A stretch of 64,000 nt of DNA, taken from Phaeobacter sp. 11ANDIMAR09 (GTDB lineage: Bacteria; Pseudomonadota; Alphaproteobacteria; Rhodobacterales; Rhodobacteraceae). The translations under genes were made by a program, and so were the position numbers. The notes below the pieces were generated by a model. That model saw only the letters and a list, made by a program, of their open reading frames with translations, was not told where the DNA came from and made no database searches. The stretch spans positions 62,001 to 126,000 of the forward strand of contig NZ_LIKT01000001.1 in the NCBI RefSeq assembly GCF_001294455.1. The letters run 5' to 3'. Numbering within the stretch: position 1 is the first letter of the stretch; every line of letters begins with the position of its first letter. Positions 37,094 to 46,078 of the stretch are shown piece by piece.

Positions 37094-37945
37094 CTATCTT
37101 TGGCACTTGCCACAGTAGAAAGAGGATCGCCCGGACTGGGTGATTCTCGCAATAGTGCCGTCGCAGCCCTCACGGCGACAAGGTTCTCCCTCGCGCCCAT
37201 ACGTATCAAAGCTGTGCTGAAAATATCCAAGTTCACCATTGGCTTGTCGGAAATCCTTGAGCGAAGAACCGCCCGCCAGAATCGCATCCTCCAGCACCTT
37301 TCGAATGATCGGAACCAGGGCGGAAACCCGCGCTGCTGACAGTTGCCCCGCCTTGCGTTTTGGTGAAATGCCGGCACGAAAAAGCGCCTCGCAAACGTAG
37401 ATATTGCCGAGGCCGGCGATGATTCCCTGATCCAGAAGCGCCGATTTCACCGGTGAATTCTTACCCTTGAAGGCAGCAATCAGGTGGTCTTCATGAAAGT
37501 CATTGCCCAGCGGTTCCGGCCCCAGAACCTTTAGCAGCTTATGCTCCGCCAACCCGGCGGTTTTGATCAAATCCATGGCACCAAAGCGGCGCGGATCGTT
37601 AAATGTCACTCGCGCGCCATTCTCCATGTCAAAGACCACATGGTCATGTTTCTCCGCCTGCGGATGTTCATGCACAAATTGCCCCAGGGGATCGCCCGAA
37701 ACCGTCATCCGCCCCGACATGCCCAGGTGCACCAGCAGCGTCTCACCCCGGTCCAACTCTGCCAGGATATACTTTGAGCGGCGCCGCAGTGCCGTCACAC
37801 GCGCGCCCGTCAGCCGCTCCGCCATGCGCTCCGGGAAGGGCCAGCGCAGATCAGGCCGGTTCACCTGCGCCTGTGCAATCACTGCGCCCTCCATCGAGGG
37901 CTGCAATCCCCGCATCACGGTCTCGACCTCGGGCAGTTCAGGCAT
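37094..37945 (-). CDS. mutM: Formamidopyrimidine-DNA glycosylase
   Basis: MutM (Fpg) removes 8-oxoguanine and formamidopyrimidines and cuts the abasic site. The 283-residue protein starts [14 protein letters not shown]: the proline exposed after Met removal is the Schiff-base nucleophile and Glu3 is catalytic. The H2TH region is [20 protein letters not shown], and the C-terminal zinc finger has [10 protein letters not shown] and FYCGKCQR. The reading frame stays open upstream to 38068, but those codons do not fit the family. It is divergent from ubiE across a 97-base gap. Confidence 0.97.
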   Translation of the reverse strand: MPELPEVETVMRGLQPSMEGAVIAQAQVNRPDLRWPFPERMAERLTGARVTALRRRSKYILAELDRGETLLVHLGMSGRMTVSGDPLGQFVHEHPQAEKHDHVVFDMENGARVTFNDPRRFGAMDLIKTAGLAEHKLLKVLGPEPLGNDFHEDHLIAAFKGKNSPVKSALLDQGIIAGLGNIYVCEALFRAGISPKRKAGQLSAARVSALVPIIRKVLEDAILAGGSSLKDFRQANGELGYFQHSFDTYGREGEPCRREGCDGTIARITQSGRSSFYCGKCQR

Positions 37946-38042
37946 TACAGGACTCCTCACATGACAGTGACATATGGGCCGCATTGTGCCTGCCCTCCAA
38001 GGCCCTATAAGTGGGGCGATCATCAAAAAACGGCAAGTCCCC

Positions 38043-38795
38043 ATGGCAGACAGATCAGACAGCACCACCCATTTTGGTTTTGAAACCGTCCCCGAGCATG
38101 AAAAAGCAGGCCGGGTTCAGGGCGTGTTCAATTCCGTGGCCTCCAAATATGACATCATGAATGACGTGATGAGCATGGGGATTCACCGGGTCTGGAAAGA
38201 CGCAATGATGGACTGGCTGGCGCCACGCCCCGGTCAACGCTTGCTGGATGTGGCCGGTGGGACGGGCGATATCTCTTTTCGGTTCCTCAAGCGCGCCGGC
38301 CACGGCCATTCCACCGTGCTGGATCTGACCGCGCCAATGCTGGAGGAAGGCCGCAAACGGGCCGAGGCTGAGCAGATGGCTGAGAGCCTGGATTGGGTCA
38401 CCGGCGATGCCATGGCCCTGCCCTTCAAGGACAATACATTCGACGTCTACACTATCTCCTTTGGCATCCGGAACGTCACCCGCCCACAAGAAGCCCTGAA
38501 CGAGGCCTATCGCGTGCTGAAACCCGGTGGCCGCCTGATGGTGCTGGAGTTCTCGCAGCTGCCCAATGACGGCATGCAGAAACTCTATGATCTCTACAGT
38601 TTCAACGTGATCCCACGTATGGGAAAACTCATTGCCGATGACTACGACAGCTACCAGTATCTGGTGGAATCGATCCGCAACTTCCCCGATCAGGACACCT
38701 TCTTGGAGATGGTAAAAACCGCAGGCTTTGCCAATGCCAAATACCGCAACCTCTCGCTGGGGATCGCGGCGCTGCATTCCGGCTGGAAAATCTAA
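38043..38795 (+). CDS. ubiE: Ubiquinone/menaquinone biosynthesis C-methyltransferase
   Basis: UbiE carries out the C-methylation step of ubiquinone synthesis with SAM. The 250-residue protein has [34 protein letters not shown], the SAM motif [52 protein letters not shown] and [12 protein letters not shown], all UbiE-specific. The start at 38043 is chosen for the conserved N-terminus. ubiB follows after three bases, forming a ubiquinone operon that is widespread in alphaproteobacteria. Confidence 0.97.
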   Translation: MADRSDSTTHFGFETVPEHEKAGRVQGVFNSVASKYDIMNDVMSMGIHRVWKDAMMDWLAPRPGQRLLDVAGGTGDISFRFLKRAGHGHSTVLDLTAPMLEEGRKRAEAEQMAESLDWVTGDAMALPFKDNTFDVYTISFGIRNVTRPQEALNEAYRVLKPGGRLMVLEFSQLPNDGMQKLYDLYSFNVIPRMGKLIADDYDSYQYLVESIRNFPDQDTFLEMVKTAGFANAKYRNLSLGIAALHSGWKI

Positions 38796-38798
38796 ATA

Positions 38799-40325
38799 AT
38801 GCGTGGTCCCCATAATATCATCCGCCTGATCCGCACCGGTGCCACCATGGTGCGCACTGGCGCCATGAATGTGGTGTTGGATGCATTTGACGCCCCGGCC
38901 CCCTTGCGCGCTCTGGCCTATACCCTGGGCTGGCCCTTTCAGTGGCTGGGCTACAAGGGCGACCCTGATATGCCCCCCGCCACCCGGGCGCTGACGGCGC
39001 TGGGGCCCGCCTATATCAAATTCGGTCAGGTGCTCTCGACCCGCCCCGATGTGGTGGGCGAGGATATGGCACAGCAGCTGCGGGTGTTGCAGGATCAGCT
39101 GCCCCCCTTCTCCCGCGCCGAAGCCATGGCCGAGGTTGAGCGCGAGCTGGGTCGCCCGGTCTCCGAGCTCTTCTCCGAGTTCAGCGAGCCCATCGCCGCG
39201 GCCTCCATCGCCCAGGTGCATCGGGCCCGGCTGGCGGAAACCGGCGAAGACGTCGCGGTCAAGGTCCTGCGCCCTGGCATTGAACGCGCCTTCAACAAAG
39301 ATGTTGATGCCTTCTATTTCGCTGCCCGCATTGTTGATCTCTTTGCCCCTGGCGCCCGCCGTCTACGTCCCATGGATGTGATCGAACATTTTGACGGTGT
39401 GGTGCAGGGCGAACTGGACCTGCGTCTCGAAAGCGCCGCAGCTTCGGAGTTTGCTGCCAATACCACAGGAGATGCCGGCTTCCAGCTGCCGCAAATTCGC
39501 TGGGAGCTCTCGGCCCGCCGGGTGATGACAATGGGCTGGGCTGATGGCACCGCCATTGGTGACAACGCCGCACTGGACGCCGCAGGCCATGATCGCCGCA
39601 TCCTAGGCGAACGGGTGCTGTCGCTCTTTCTCAATCATGCCCTGCGCGACGGGTATTTCCACGCTGACATGCATCAGGGCAATATGAAGGTCGCCGCAAA
39701 CGGCGATATCATTGCCTATGATTTTGGCATCATGGGCCATATCGACGAATACACACGTCGCGTCTATGCCGAGATCCTCTTTGGCTTCATCAAGCGCGAT
39801 TACAAACGCGTCGCCGAGGTGCATTTTGAGGCTGGCTATGTCCCTGCCGACCGCGATGTCGATGAATTTGCCCGCGCCATCCGTGCTGTAGGCGAGCCGA
39901 TCTTTGGCATGGATGCCAGCCATATCTCGATGGGCAACCTCTTGAACTACCTCTTTGAAGTCACCGAACGTTTTGGCATGGAAACCCGCACCGAGCTGAT
40001 CCTGCTGCAACGCACCATGGTGGTGGTCGAAGGCGTCGCCCGCTCACTGGACCCAAAGATCAACATCTGGGAAGTCGCCCATCCGGTGGTTGAGGACTAC
40101 ATCAAGAAGAGCATCGGCCCCCGCGCCGTGGCCTCGGACCTGCTGCAAACCGCCAAGGTTCTGGCCCGCTTTGGCCCGCGCCTGCCTGCGCTGATGGAAC
40201 AGGCGCTGATCGCCCAGTCGCAGCCCCCATCCAGTGATAAGACCCCACTGGGACGCCGAAGCGCTGCCCTCTTGGGCGCTGTGGCCGGAGCCCTGGCAAC
40301 ACTCTTGTTGGTCCAGATCTTCTGA
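38799..40325 (+). CDS. ubiB: Ubiquinone biosynthesis protein UbiB (atypical kinase/ATPase)
   Basis: UbiB is a membrane-bound ADCK/ABC1 family protein needed for ubiquinone synthesis; its ATPase activity helps extract quinone precursors, though older literature called it a hydroxylase. The 508-residue protein has the N-terminal KxGQ element (GPAYIKFGQVLSTRPDV), the alanine-rich loop in EPIAAASIAQVHRA, the VAVKVLRPG lysine strand, HADMHQGNMKV catalytic loop and YDFGIMGHID metal loop, and a hydrophobic C-terminal helix (ALLGAVAGALATLLLVQIF). It lies three bases after ubiE. Confidence 0.97.
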   Translation: MRGPHNIIRLIRTGATMVRTGAMNVVLDAFDAPAPLRALAYTLGWPFQWLGYKGDPDMPPATRALTALGPAYIKFGQVLSTRPDVVGEDMAQQLRVLQDQLPPFSRAEAMAEVERELGRPVSELFSEFSEPIAAASIAQVHRARLAETGEDVAVKVLRPGIERAFNKDVDAFYFAARIVDLFAPGARRLRPMDVIEHFDGVVQGELDLRLESAAASEFAANTTGDAGFQLPQIRWELSARRVMTMGWADGTAIGDNAALDAAGHDRRILGERVLSLFLNHALRDGYFHADMHQGNMKVAANGDIIAYDFGIMGHIDEYTRRVYAEILFGFIKRDYKRVAEVHFEAGYVPADRDVDEFARAIRAVGEPIFGMDASHISMGNLLNYLFEVTERFGMETRTELILLQRTMVVVEGVARSLDPKINIWEVAHPVVEDYIKKSIGPRAVASDLLQTAKVLARFGPRLPALMEQALIAQSQPPSSDKTPLGRRSAALLGAVAGALATLLLVQIF

Positions 40326-40362
40326 CAAACACAAAAGGGGGCCGTCAAACACCGCCCCCTAT

Positions 40363-40453
40363 ATCATCTTTCCATAAATATTCTGGGGTGAATGGCCCAA
40401 AGGGCCAGAGGGGCAACGCCCCTCTTTTATCGAACGCTTTGGGGCAAAGCCCC
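40363..40453. repeat. Dispersed intergenic repeat, copy C, with terminator-like hairpins
   Basis: The first 21 bases (40363-40383) match copy A at 20 positions. Hairpins follow: TGGCCC-AAA-GGGCCA at 40393-40407, GAGGGGC-AAC-GCCCCTC at 40408-40424 and GGGGC-AAA-GCCCC at 40441-40453. The middle one is followed by TTTTAT and would end the ubiE-ubiB transcript. Confidence 0.7.
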
Positions 40454-40470
40454 TCCCCTACCCCCTGTCT

Positions 40471-41646
40471 TCAGAGACGCTCAATCGCCAGGGCGATACC
40501 CTGGCCACCCCCAATACACATGGTGATCAACCCGCGCTTGCCGCCGATGCGCTCCAGTTCATACAGCGCCTTCAGCGTAATGATCGCACCAGTGGCGCCC
40601 ACCGGATGGCCCAGCGCAATTGCGCCGCCATTGGGATTCACCTTGGCCGGATCCAGACCCAGCTCCTTGTTCACCGCCAGCGCCTGTGAAGCAAAGGCCT
40701 CGTTGCTTTCGACCACGTCGAAATCGCTCGCCTTGAGCCCGGTCTTGGCCAAGAGGTTCTGCACCGCGGGCACCGGACCAATACCCATGACCTCTGGCCG
40801 AACACCCGCATGGGCATAGCCCAGCACCCGTGCCTTGGGCTTTAGACCGGCCTTCTCCGCCGCCTCGGCCCGCGCCATCACCAGGGCGGCCGCCCCATCA
40901 TTGATGCCGCTGGCATTGCCCGCAGTGACCCGTCCGTCTTTCTTGAAAACAGCCCGCAGACCACCCAGCGCCTCCATCGAGGTGCCCTTGGGGTGCTCAT
41001 CCACTTCAAAAGGCACCATGTCGCGTTTGACCTTCACCTCGACGGGTGTGATCTGGCTTTTGAAGTAACCCGCCTCGATCGCTGCTGCCGCTCGGGTCTG
41101 GCTGGCCAGGGCAAATTCATCCATCTGTTCGCGGGTGATCTCGTGCTCATCCGCCACGTTTTCCGCTGTCACCCCCATATGACCCGTGCCAAAGGGACAG
41201 TTCAGCGCGCCCAGCATCATGTCCAGCGATTTAACATCGCCCATCTTGGCGCCCCAGCGCTGCTGCTGCATGATGAAGGGGCTGCGCGACATGTTCTCGG
41301 CACCACCGGTCAGCGCATAATCCGCATCCCCCAGCATCAGCGTCTGAATGCCCGACACCAGCGCCTGGGCCCCAGACCCACAGAGCCGGTTCACATTCAT
41401 CGCGGGGGTCCCATGTGGCACACCGGCCTGCATCGCCGCCACGCGGGACAGATACATGTCGCGCGGCTCGGTGTTGATCACATGACCAAAGACCACATGA
41501 CCAATCTGCTCCGGGTCAACACCGGAACGCTCCATCGCGGCCTTAGAGGCCACAGTCGCCAGATCGATAGGGGCAGTATTGGCCAAGGCGCCACCAAAGG
41601 TGCCAATTGCGGTGCGGGCACCGTCCAGAATGACGATATCAGTCAT
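40471..41646 (-). CDS. Acetyl-CoA C-acetyltransferase (beta-ketothiolase)
   Basis: A 391-residue thiolase joining two acyl-CoA units or cleaving a 3-ketoacyl-CoA. The acyl-accepting cysteine is Cys89 in NVNRLCGSGAQAL, and the C-terminal signatures NPNGGAIALGHPVGATGA and ITMCIGGGQGIAL carry the catalytic His and Cys. By pattern it resembles BktB/PhaA-type biosynthetic thiolases rather than FadA, but I do not assign a symbol. The ATG at 41646 begins the conserved MTDIVILDGARTAIG. It is divergent from a cupin-type XRE regulator, with a gap of 122 bases. Downstream lie repeat copy C and the ubiB 3' end. Confidence 0.93.
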   Translation of the reverse strand: MTDIVILDGARTAIGTFGGALANTAPIDLATVASKAAMERSGVDPEQIGHVVFGHVINTEPRDMYLSRVAAMQAGVPHGTPAMNVNRLCGSGAQALVSGIQTLMLGDADYALTGGAENMSRSPFIMQQQRWGAKMGDVKSLDMMLGALNCPFGTGHMGVTAENVADEHEITREQMDEFALASQTRAAAAIEAGYFKSQITPVEVKVKRDMVPFEVDEHPKGTSMEALGGLRAVFKKDGRVTAGNASGINDGAAALVMARAEAAEKAGLKPKARVLGYAHAGVRPEVMGIGPVPAVQNLLAKTGLKASDFDVVESNEAFASQALAVNKELGLDPAKVNPNGGAIALGHPVGATGAIITLKALYELERIGGKRGLITMCIGGGQGIALAIERL

Positions 41647-41768
41647 GATCTCTCTCCTCATGAGTCAGTTGCCCGTATTATGCAGCTGCAGCATCTCCCT
41701 GTCTGCCCCCGCGCCCTTGGGACGTCCCGTCATTGACAAATTGTCCCATAACACGCAGGACATCTGTT

Positions 41769-42335
41769 ATGACGGAAAACACAGACGAAATCCTGACATT
41801 GCTCCCCGCCCGCCTGAAAGAGGCGCGCCGTGCCCAGGGGCTCAGCCTCGAGGCGGTGGCCAATCTCTCCGGCGTCAGCCGCTCAATGGTGAGCCAGATT
41901 GAACGCGGTGAAAGCTCTCCGACCATTGCCACCCTGTGGAACCTCACCCGCGCACTGCAGGTGGATTTTGCCGGTTTGCTAGAGGCTGGCGACATGCAGG
42001 ACCGGATCGAGGTTCTGCGCGCCGTCGATGTGCCCAAGATCGAGAACATCGGTGAAGGCTGCCGCATCCGCATCCTGTCGCCACCAGAAGAGGCCGGCGG
42101 GCACGAGGTCTATGACATCCGGTTCGACAAAGGCGGTTCCCTGACCAGCCAGCCCCATACCCGCGGTGCCATGGAACAGCTGACGGTGCTGGAAGGCGAG
42201 ATCGAGGTCACCTCTGGTAGTGCCAGGGATCATCTGCAAGCCGGCGATACCGCCCGCTATGCTGCCGACGTGAGCCATGCAATCACCGCGCCGGGTGGGG
42301 CGGCACGGGTGTTTTTGATTGTGAAGAATGCCTGA
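41769..42335 (+). CDS. XRE-family regulator with cupin sensor domain
   Basis: A 188-residue regulator. Residues 10-70 hold the XRE helix-turn-helix (LKEARRAQGLSLEAVANLSGVSRSMVSQIERGESSPTIATLWNLTRAL), and residues 105-180 a cupin (HEVYDIRFDKGGSLTSQPHTRGAMEQLTVLEGEIEVTSG, HAITAPGGAARVFLIV), which would bind a small ligand. Such proteins often govern amino-acid catabolism. It sits 250 bases before kbl-tdh and is divergent from a thiolase, so either operon may be its target; this is inference. AGGA lies 9 bases before the start. Confidence 0.88.
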   Translation: MTENTDEILTLLPARLKEARRAQGLSLEAVANLSGVSRSMVSQIERGESSPTIATLWNLTRALQVDFAGLLEAGDMQDRIEVLRAVDVPKIENIGEGCRIRILSPPEEAGGHEVYDIRFDKGGSLTSQPHTRGAMEQLTVLEGEIEVTSGSARDHLQAGDTARYAADVSHAITAPGGAARVFLIVKNA

Positions 42336-42444
42336 GATCAACTGAGATTAGGGCCGCGCCCGTCCCGGAGGGCGTTGCAAACAATGGTTTTGGCCAAGAC
42401 TTTGCCAATATCGAAGCTTCAGTAAAACTGGCTAGGGGGCAAAT

Positions 42445-42467
42445 GCGCCCTCCCCACGGGAGGGCGC
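42445..42467. repeat. Perfect 10-base-arm palindrome
   Basis: GCGCCCTCCC and GGGAGGGCGC flank CAC. It lies after the XRE gene, with no T-run, in the 249-base gap 42336-42584 before kbl. It could limit readthrough or be another repeat type. Confidence 0.65.
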
Positions 42468-42538
42468 TTCCCTCCGAGCTCCAATTCCACCTTCACGGAT
42501 TTTTTTCCGAGATAGTGAAATCTCCTATTTGGGAATTC

Positions 42539-42570
42539 TATCCGTTATGATAGATACGATTCCACGGATA
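42539..42570. promoter_or_regulatory. Candidate operator of kbl-tdh
   Basis: TATCCGT (42539-42545) and ACGGATA (42564-42570) are exact inverted copies 18 bases apart, 15 bases before the kbl ATG at 42585. A further ACGGAT lies near 42495. The arms overlap the expected promoter. The cupin-type XRE regulator next door is the simplest candidate binder. Confidence 0.5.
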
Positions 42571-42584
42571 AGGAGTTTCCCGCC

Positions 42585-43772
42585 ATGAGCACTGCATTTC
42601 TGAACGACATCTCTGAGACGCTCACCCAGATCGAGGCCGATGGGCTCTATAAGCGGGAACGAATGATCACCTCCCCACAAGGGGGCGAGATCACCGTTGG
42701 CGACCGAGAGGTCATCAACCTTTGTGCCAACAACTACCTTGGCCTGGCGGATCACCCCGATCTGATCGCAGCCGCGCGAGGCGTCATGGATGACAAGGGC
42801 TTCGGCATGGCCTCGGTCCGCTTTATCTGCGGCACCCAGGATATTCACCGAGAGCTGGAGCAGCGTCTGGCCAAGTTTTTGAACAAAGATGACGCCATCC
42901 TGTTTGCGGCCTGTTTTGACGCCAATGGTGGGCTGTTCGAGCCCCTCCTGGGGCCAGAGGACGCCATTATCTCGGACAGTCTGAATCATGCGTCCATTAT
43001 CGACGGCGTGCGCCTGTGCAAGGCCAAACGCTACCGCTACCTCAACAGCGATATGAACGACCTGGAAGCCTGGCTTAAACAGGCGCGCGAGGATGGTGCG
43101 CGTCATATCATGATCGCCACCGATGGGGTGTTCTCGATGGATGGCTATCTGGCGAAACTTCCGGAGATCCGTGCTCTCGCTGACAAATACGACGCCGTGG
43201 TCATGGTGGATGATTGCCATGCCACCGGCTTTATGGGGCCAAATGGCGCAGGTACGCCGGATCATTTTGGGGTGGATGTGGATATCCTCACCGGGACTTT
43301 GGGCAAAGCACTTGGGGGGGCCATCGGCGGTTACATCGCCGGGCCGCAGCCAGTGATCGACCTGCTGCGGCAGCGGGCGCGGCCCTATTTGTTCTCCAAT
43401 TCGCTGCCGCCCTCCATCGTTGCTGCCGGGCTCGAGGCCATCCGCCTTGTCGAAGAAGGCGGTGCCCTGCGCCAGCAGCTGTTTGAAAACACCAAGTTCT
43501 GGCGCGCCGGGCTGGAAGAGCTGGGCTTTGACCTGCTTCCCGGCGAACACCCCATCGTGCCGGTGATGCTGGGCGAGGCTCAGCTGGCGCAGGACATGGC
43601 CACAGCCCTGTTTGACGAAGGCGTCTATGTCTCTGGCTTTTTCTTCCCGGTGGTGCCGCGCGGCCAGGCCCGCATCCGCACCCAGATGAATGCCGCCCTG
43701 ACCCGCGAGGAGCTGACCCGCGCGCTTGCGGCCTTTGGCAAAGTCGGGCGCGGGTTGGGGGTGATCTCATGA
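42585..43772 (+). CDS. kbl: Glycine C-acetyltransferase (2-amino-3-ketobutyrate CoA ligase)
   Basis: Kbl splits 2-amino-3-ketobutyrate with CoA to glycine and acetyl-CoA, the second step of threonine breakdown. The 395-residue PLP enzyme has [18 protein letters not shown] at the start, [29 protein letters not shown] with the cofactor-binding Asp, and the Schiff-base lysine in [23 protein letters not shown] precedes the ATG. Its stop overlaps the tdh start by four bases (ATGA), a coupled operon. Confidence 0.97.
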   Translation: MSTAFLNDISETLTQIEADGLYKRERMITSPQGGEITVGDREVINLCANNYLGLADHPDLIAAARGVMDDKGFGMASVRFICGTQDIHRELEQRLAKFLNKDDAILFAACFDANGGLFEPLLGPEDAIISDSLNHASIIDGVRLCKAKRYRYLNSDMNDLEAWLKQAREDGARHIMIATDGVFSMDGYLAKLPEIRALADKYDAVVMVDDCHATGFMGPNGAGTPDHFGVDVDILTGTLGKALGGAIGGYIAGPQPVIDLLRQRARPYLFSNSLPPSIVAAGLEAIRLVEEGGALRQQLFENTKFWRAGLEELGFDLLPGEHPIVPVMLGEAQLAQDMATALFDEGVYVSGFFFPVVPRGQARIRTQMNAALTREELTRALAAFGKVGRGLGVIS

Positions 43773-44833
43773 GTTCGGTTGCACCACGACCCAACACCAT
43801 GAAGGCGCTGGAAAAGAGCCATGCGCGCGAAGGCCTGTGGATGGCGCAGGCGCCAGTGCCGGAAATTGGCCCGGATGAGGTGCTGATCAAGATCAATAAA
43901 ACCGGCATCTGCGGTACCGATGTCCATATCTGGAACTGGGATGACTGGGCACAGAAAACCGTGCCTGTGCCACTGATCACCGGACATGAGTTCGCTGGCG
44001 AGATTGTCGAACTGGGGCGCAATGTCACCGATTTGCAGATCGGTCAGCGCTGCTCGGGCGAGGGCCATCTGATTGGGCACCACTCGCGCCAAAGCCGCGC
44101 AGGCAAGTTCCATCTGGATCCCGAAACCCGCGGTATCGGCGTCAACGAGCAGGGGGCCTTTGCGCAATATCTGGCACTGCCTGCCTTTAACGTGGTGCCA
44201 CTGCCGGATGAAATCCCGGATGATATCGGCGCCATTCTCGACCCATTGGGCAATGCCGTGCATACCGCGCTGAGCTTTGATCTGGTGGGGGAGGACGTGC
44301 TGATCACCGGGGCTGGTCCCATCGGCATTATGGCCGCAGCGGTGGCGCGCCATGTTGGCGCCCGCCATGTGGCCATCACCGATGTGAACCCCGGTCGGCT
44401 GGAGCTGGCGGCACAGGTGGCAGATGTCCGCCCGGTCAATGTCGCTGAGGAGGATCTGAAGGATGTGATCCACGGGTTGGGAATGACACAGGGCTTTGAC
44501 GTTGGGCTGGAAATGTCGGGCAACCAGATGGCACTGGATCAGATGGTCGAGGCTCTGGTGATGGGCGGGCGCATTGCCCTGCTGGGCATCCCACCTGGCA
44601 AATCCCCGGTCGACTGGAGCCGCATCGTTTTTAAGGCCCTGACCATCAAAGGCGTCTATGGCCGCGAGATCTTTGAGACCTGGTACAAGATGATCGCCAT
44701 GCTGCAAAACGGGTTGGATGTGAGCGCGGTCATCACCCACCGGTTTGACGTTGACGACTTTGCCACGGGCTTTGCTGCCATGAAATCGGGCAATAGCGGC
44801 AAGGTGGTGCTGGATTGGAGCGCATTGCCCTAG
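43769..44833 (+). CDS. tdh: L-threonine 3-dehydrogenase
   Basis: Tdh oxidises threonine to 2-amino-3-ketobutyrate with NAD+, feeding Kbl. The 354-residue medium-chain dehydrogenase has the catalytic-zinc ligands Cys48 ([10 protein letters not shown]) and His73/Glu74 ([10 protein letters not shown]), the [18 protein letters not shown] cofactor loop, and the family block [19 protein letters not shown]. The lobe that in E. coli Tdh holds four structural-zinc cysteines (Cys-x2-Cys-x2-Cys-x7-Cys) is present, but the four positions here are Gly103, Ser106, Ser109 and Asp117. So the enzyme should lack the structural zinc. The ATG at 43769 overlaps kbl. Confidence 0.95.
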   Translation: MSSVAPRPNTMKALEKSHAREGLWMAQAPVPEIGPDEVLIKINKTGICGTDVHIWNWDDWAQKTVPVPLITGHEFAGEIVELGRNVTDLQIGQRCSGEGHLIGHHSRQSRAGKFHLDPETRGIGVNEQGAFAQYLALPAFNVVPLPDEIPDDIGAILDPLGNAVHTALSFDLVGEDVLITGAGPIGIMAAAVARHVGARHVAITDVNPGRLELAAQVADVRPVNVAEEDLKDVIHGLGMTQGFDVGLEMSGNQMALDQMVEALVMGGRIALLGIPPGKSPVDWSRIVFKALTIKGVYGREIFETWYKMIAMLQNGLDVSAVITHRFDVDDFATGFAAMKSGNSGKVVLDWSALP

Positions 44834-45034
44834 AGCGGGCTGAGGTGTTTGAGACAGAGACTCCGCGGAGTAAAGCCATGATCGGCGACATATCTAACAG
44901 GTAGAGAAATCATACCCCACAATCACTCGTAACCGGGTCGCCGATCACCCGGTCATACTACACGGAATTCCTTTACTGAATATGTTCAAACTGCGCACAA
45001 ATGGAAAATTTATGCGTTTCATCAGATATTTCGA

Positions 45035-45772
45035 TCAGGCCGTTTCCGGCAAGAGTGGCACGCGCCCAGTATCCGCCAAGACCCAGCACTGTTTCCCCTC
45101 AAATACGGCTGTCGTCAGAGAGCGCCCAAAGCCGGCGCCGGAATCCAGGTTGATCCGATTGCCATAATGCTGCGGTGCCGGGATTTGAGTATGGCCATGC
45201 ACCACCAGCCAGGGATGTTCGGTCCGATCTTTCAGAAACTCCTGGCGGATCCAGATCTTATCATCCTGGCTCTGATCCTGCAGCGTCACGCCGGGGCGAA
45301 TGCCGGCATGCACAAACAGCAGTTCTCCCGCCTGATGATAGTCGGGCAGCGCGTTCAAAAAGGCACAATGCTCCTCGGGCACCGCCTGCCGTGCCTTGGC
45401 GTGCAGCTCATAGATGCGGATACCCTCGGGCACCTCAACACCATAGGATTGCAGCGTCTCCACCCCGCCGATACGGTCATGCAGCCAGTGATAGCCCACC
45501 AGCAGCCGCGCATCATTGCGCGGGTAGTCCTCCATGAACATGGAGAACATCCGGTCGTGATTGCCCAGTAGACAGGTCCAATTGCGCCCCTCATCCAAGC
45601 CTTTCGACAACAGCTCGATCACCCCGCGCGAGTCCGGGCCGCGATCGACATAATCACCGAGGAAAACCACCCGAGCCTCCGGCCCGCCATCCGCCTCGAT
45701 CCGCGCCAGCGCCTGCTCGAGCATCCCAAGCTGGCCATGAATGTCTCCAATGGCATAGATCGGTTGGGTCAT
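45035..45772 (-). CDS. Metallophosphoesterase (Ser/Thr phosphatase-like)
   Basis: A 245-residue calcineurin-type phosphatase. The metal motifs are YAIGDIHGQLGML, VVFLGDYVDRGPDSRG, LLGNHDRMF and the later VVHGHTQIP, in the right order for PPP-family enzymes. Substrate may be a phosphoprotein or a dinucleotide; the sequence does not decide. It stands alone; the 200-base gap to tdh shows no gene. A strong hairpin (45838-45871) lies upstream. Confidence 0.9.
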   Translation of the reverse strand: MTQPIYAIGDIHGQLGMLEQALARIEADGGPEARVVFLGDYVDRGPDSRGVIELLSKGLDEGRNWTCLLGNHDRMFSMFMEDYPRNDARLLVGYHWLHDRIGGVETLQSYGVEVPEGIRIYELHAKARQAVPEEHCAFLNALPDYHQAGELLFVHAGIRPGVTLQDQSQDDKIWIRQEFLKDRTEHPWLVVHGHTQIPAPQHYGNRINLDSGAGFGRSLTTAVFEGKQCWVLADTGRVPLLPETA

Positions 45773-45837
45773 GAGGCATCTCCTTGGATCATTTGCGCAA
45801 TTGATGACCCAAGCCGTCCTTCATCACAAGGGCATAG

Positions 45838-45871
45838 GCTCTGCAGGGGCAAAGGATTTGCCCCACAGAGC
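45838..45871. promoter_or_regulatory. Long hairpin upstream of the phosphatase gene
   Basis: GCTCTG-CA-GGGGCAAA pairs with TTTGCCCC-A-CAGAGC around GGA. It lies 66 bases before the phosphatase start in a 306-base gap (45773-46078) without a gene. A second palindrome, CGACCTAGGTCG, is at 45938-45949. Role unknown; a leader structure or a repeat. Confidence 0.5.
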
Positions 45872-46021
45872 GGTGCTTGCCCTGATGCGACCTTCGGTTT
45901 GCCGCCACGAGCGCCGCCCCGGCAGAAGCCTCGACAGCGACCTAGGTCGTCCAACACAATGACACTTTCAATGTCTTTGCCTAGGCAGCAGAGGACTCCA
46001 TCCCGCCGATAGTATTGGGTC

Positions 46022-46060
46022 AGAAAAAGCCGCCGGGGTTTCCCTCCGACGGCTTTTTCG
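46022..46060 (-). terminator. Terminator of serA
   Basis: AAAAAGCCGCCGG and CCGACGGCTTTTT pair with one mismatch. On both strands a T-run follows. It is 19 bases after the serA stop. Confidence 0.85.
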
Positions 46061-46078
46061 TTTTCGCGTCAGCCGTGA

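Noticed and set aside
36146-37339. 397-codon open frame antisense to the enoyl-CoA hydratase and mutM
   Set aside because: Overlaps two genes with clear catalytic motifs on the other strand.
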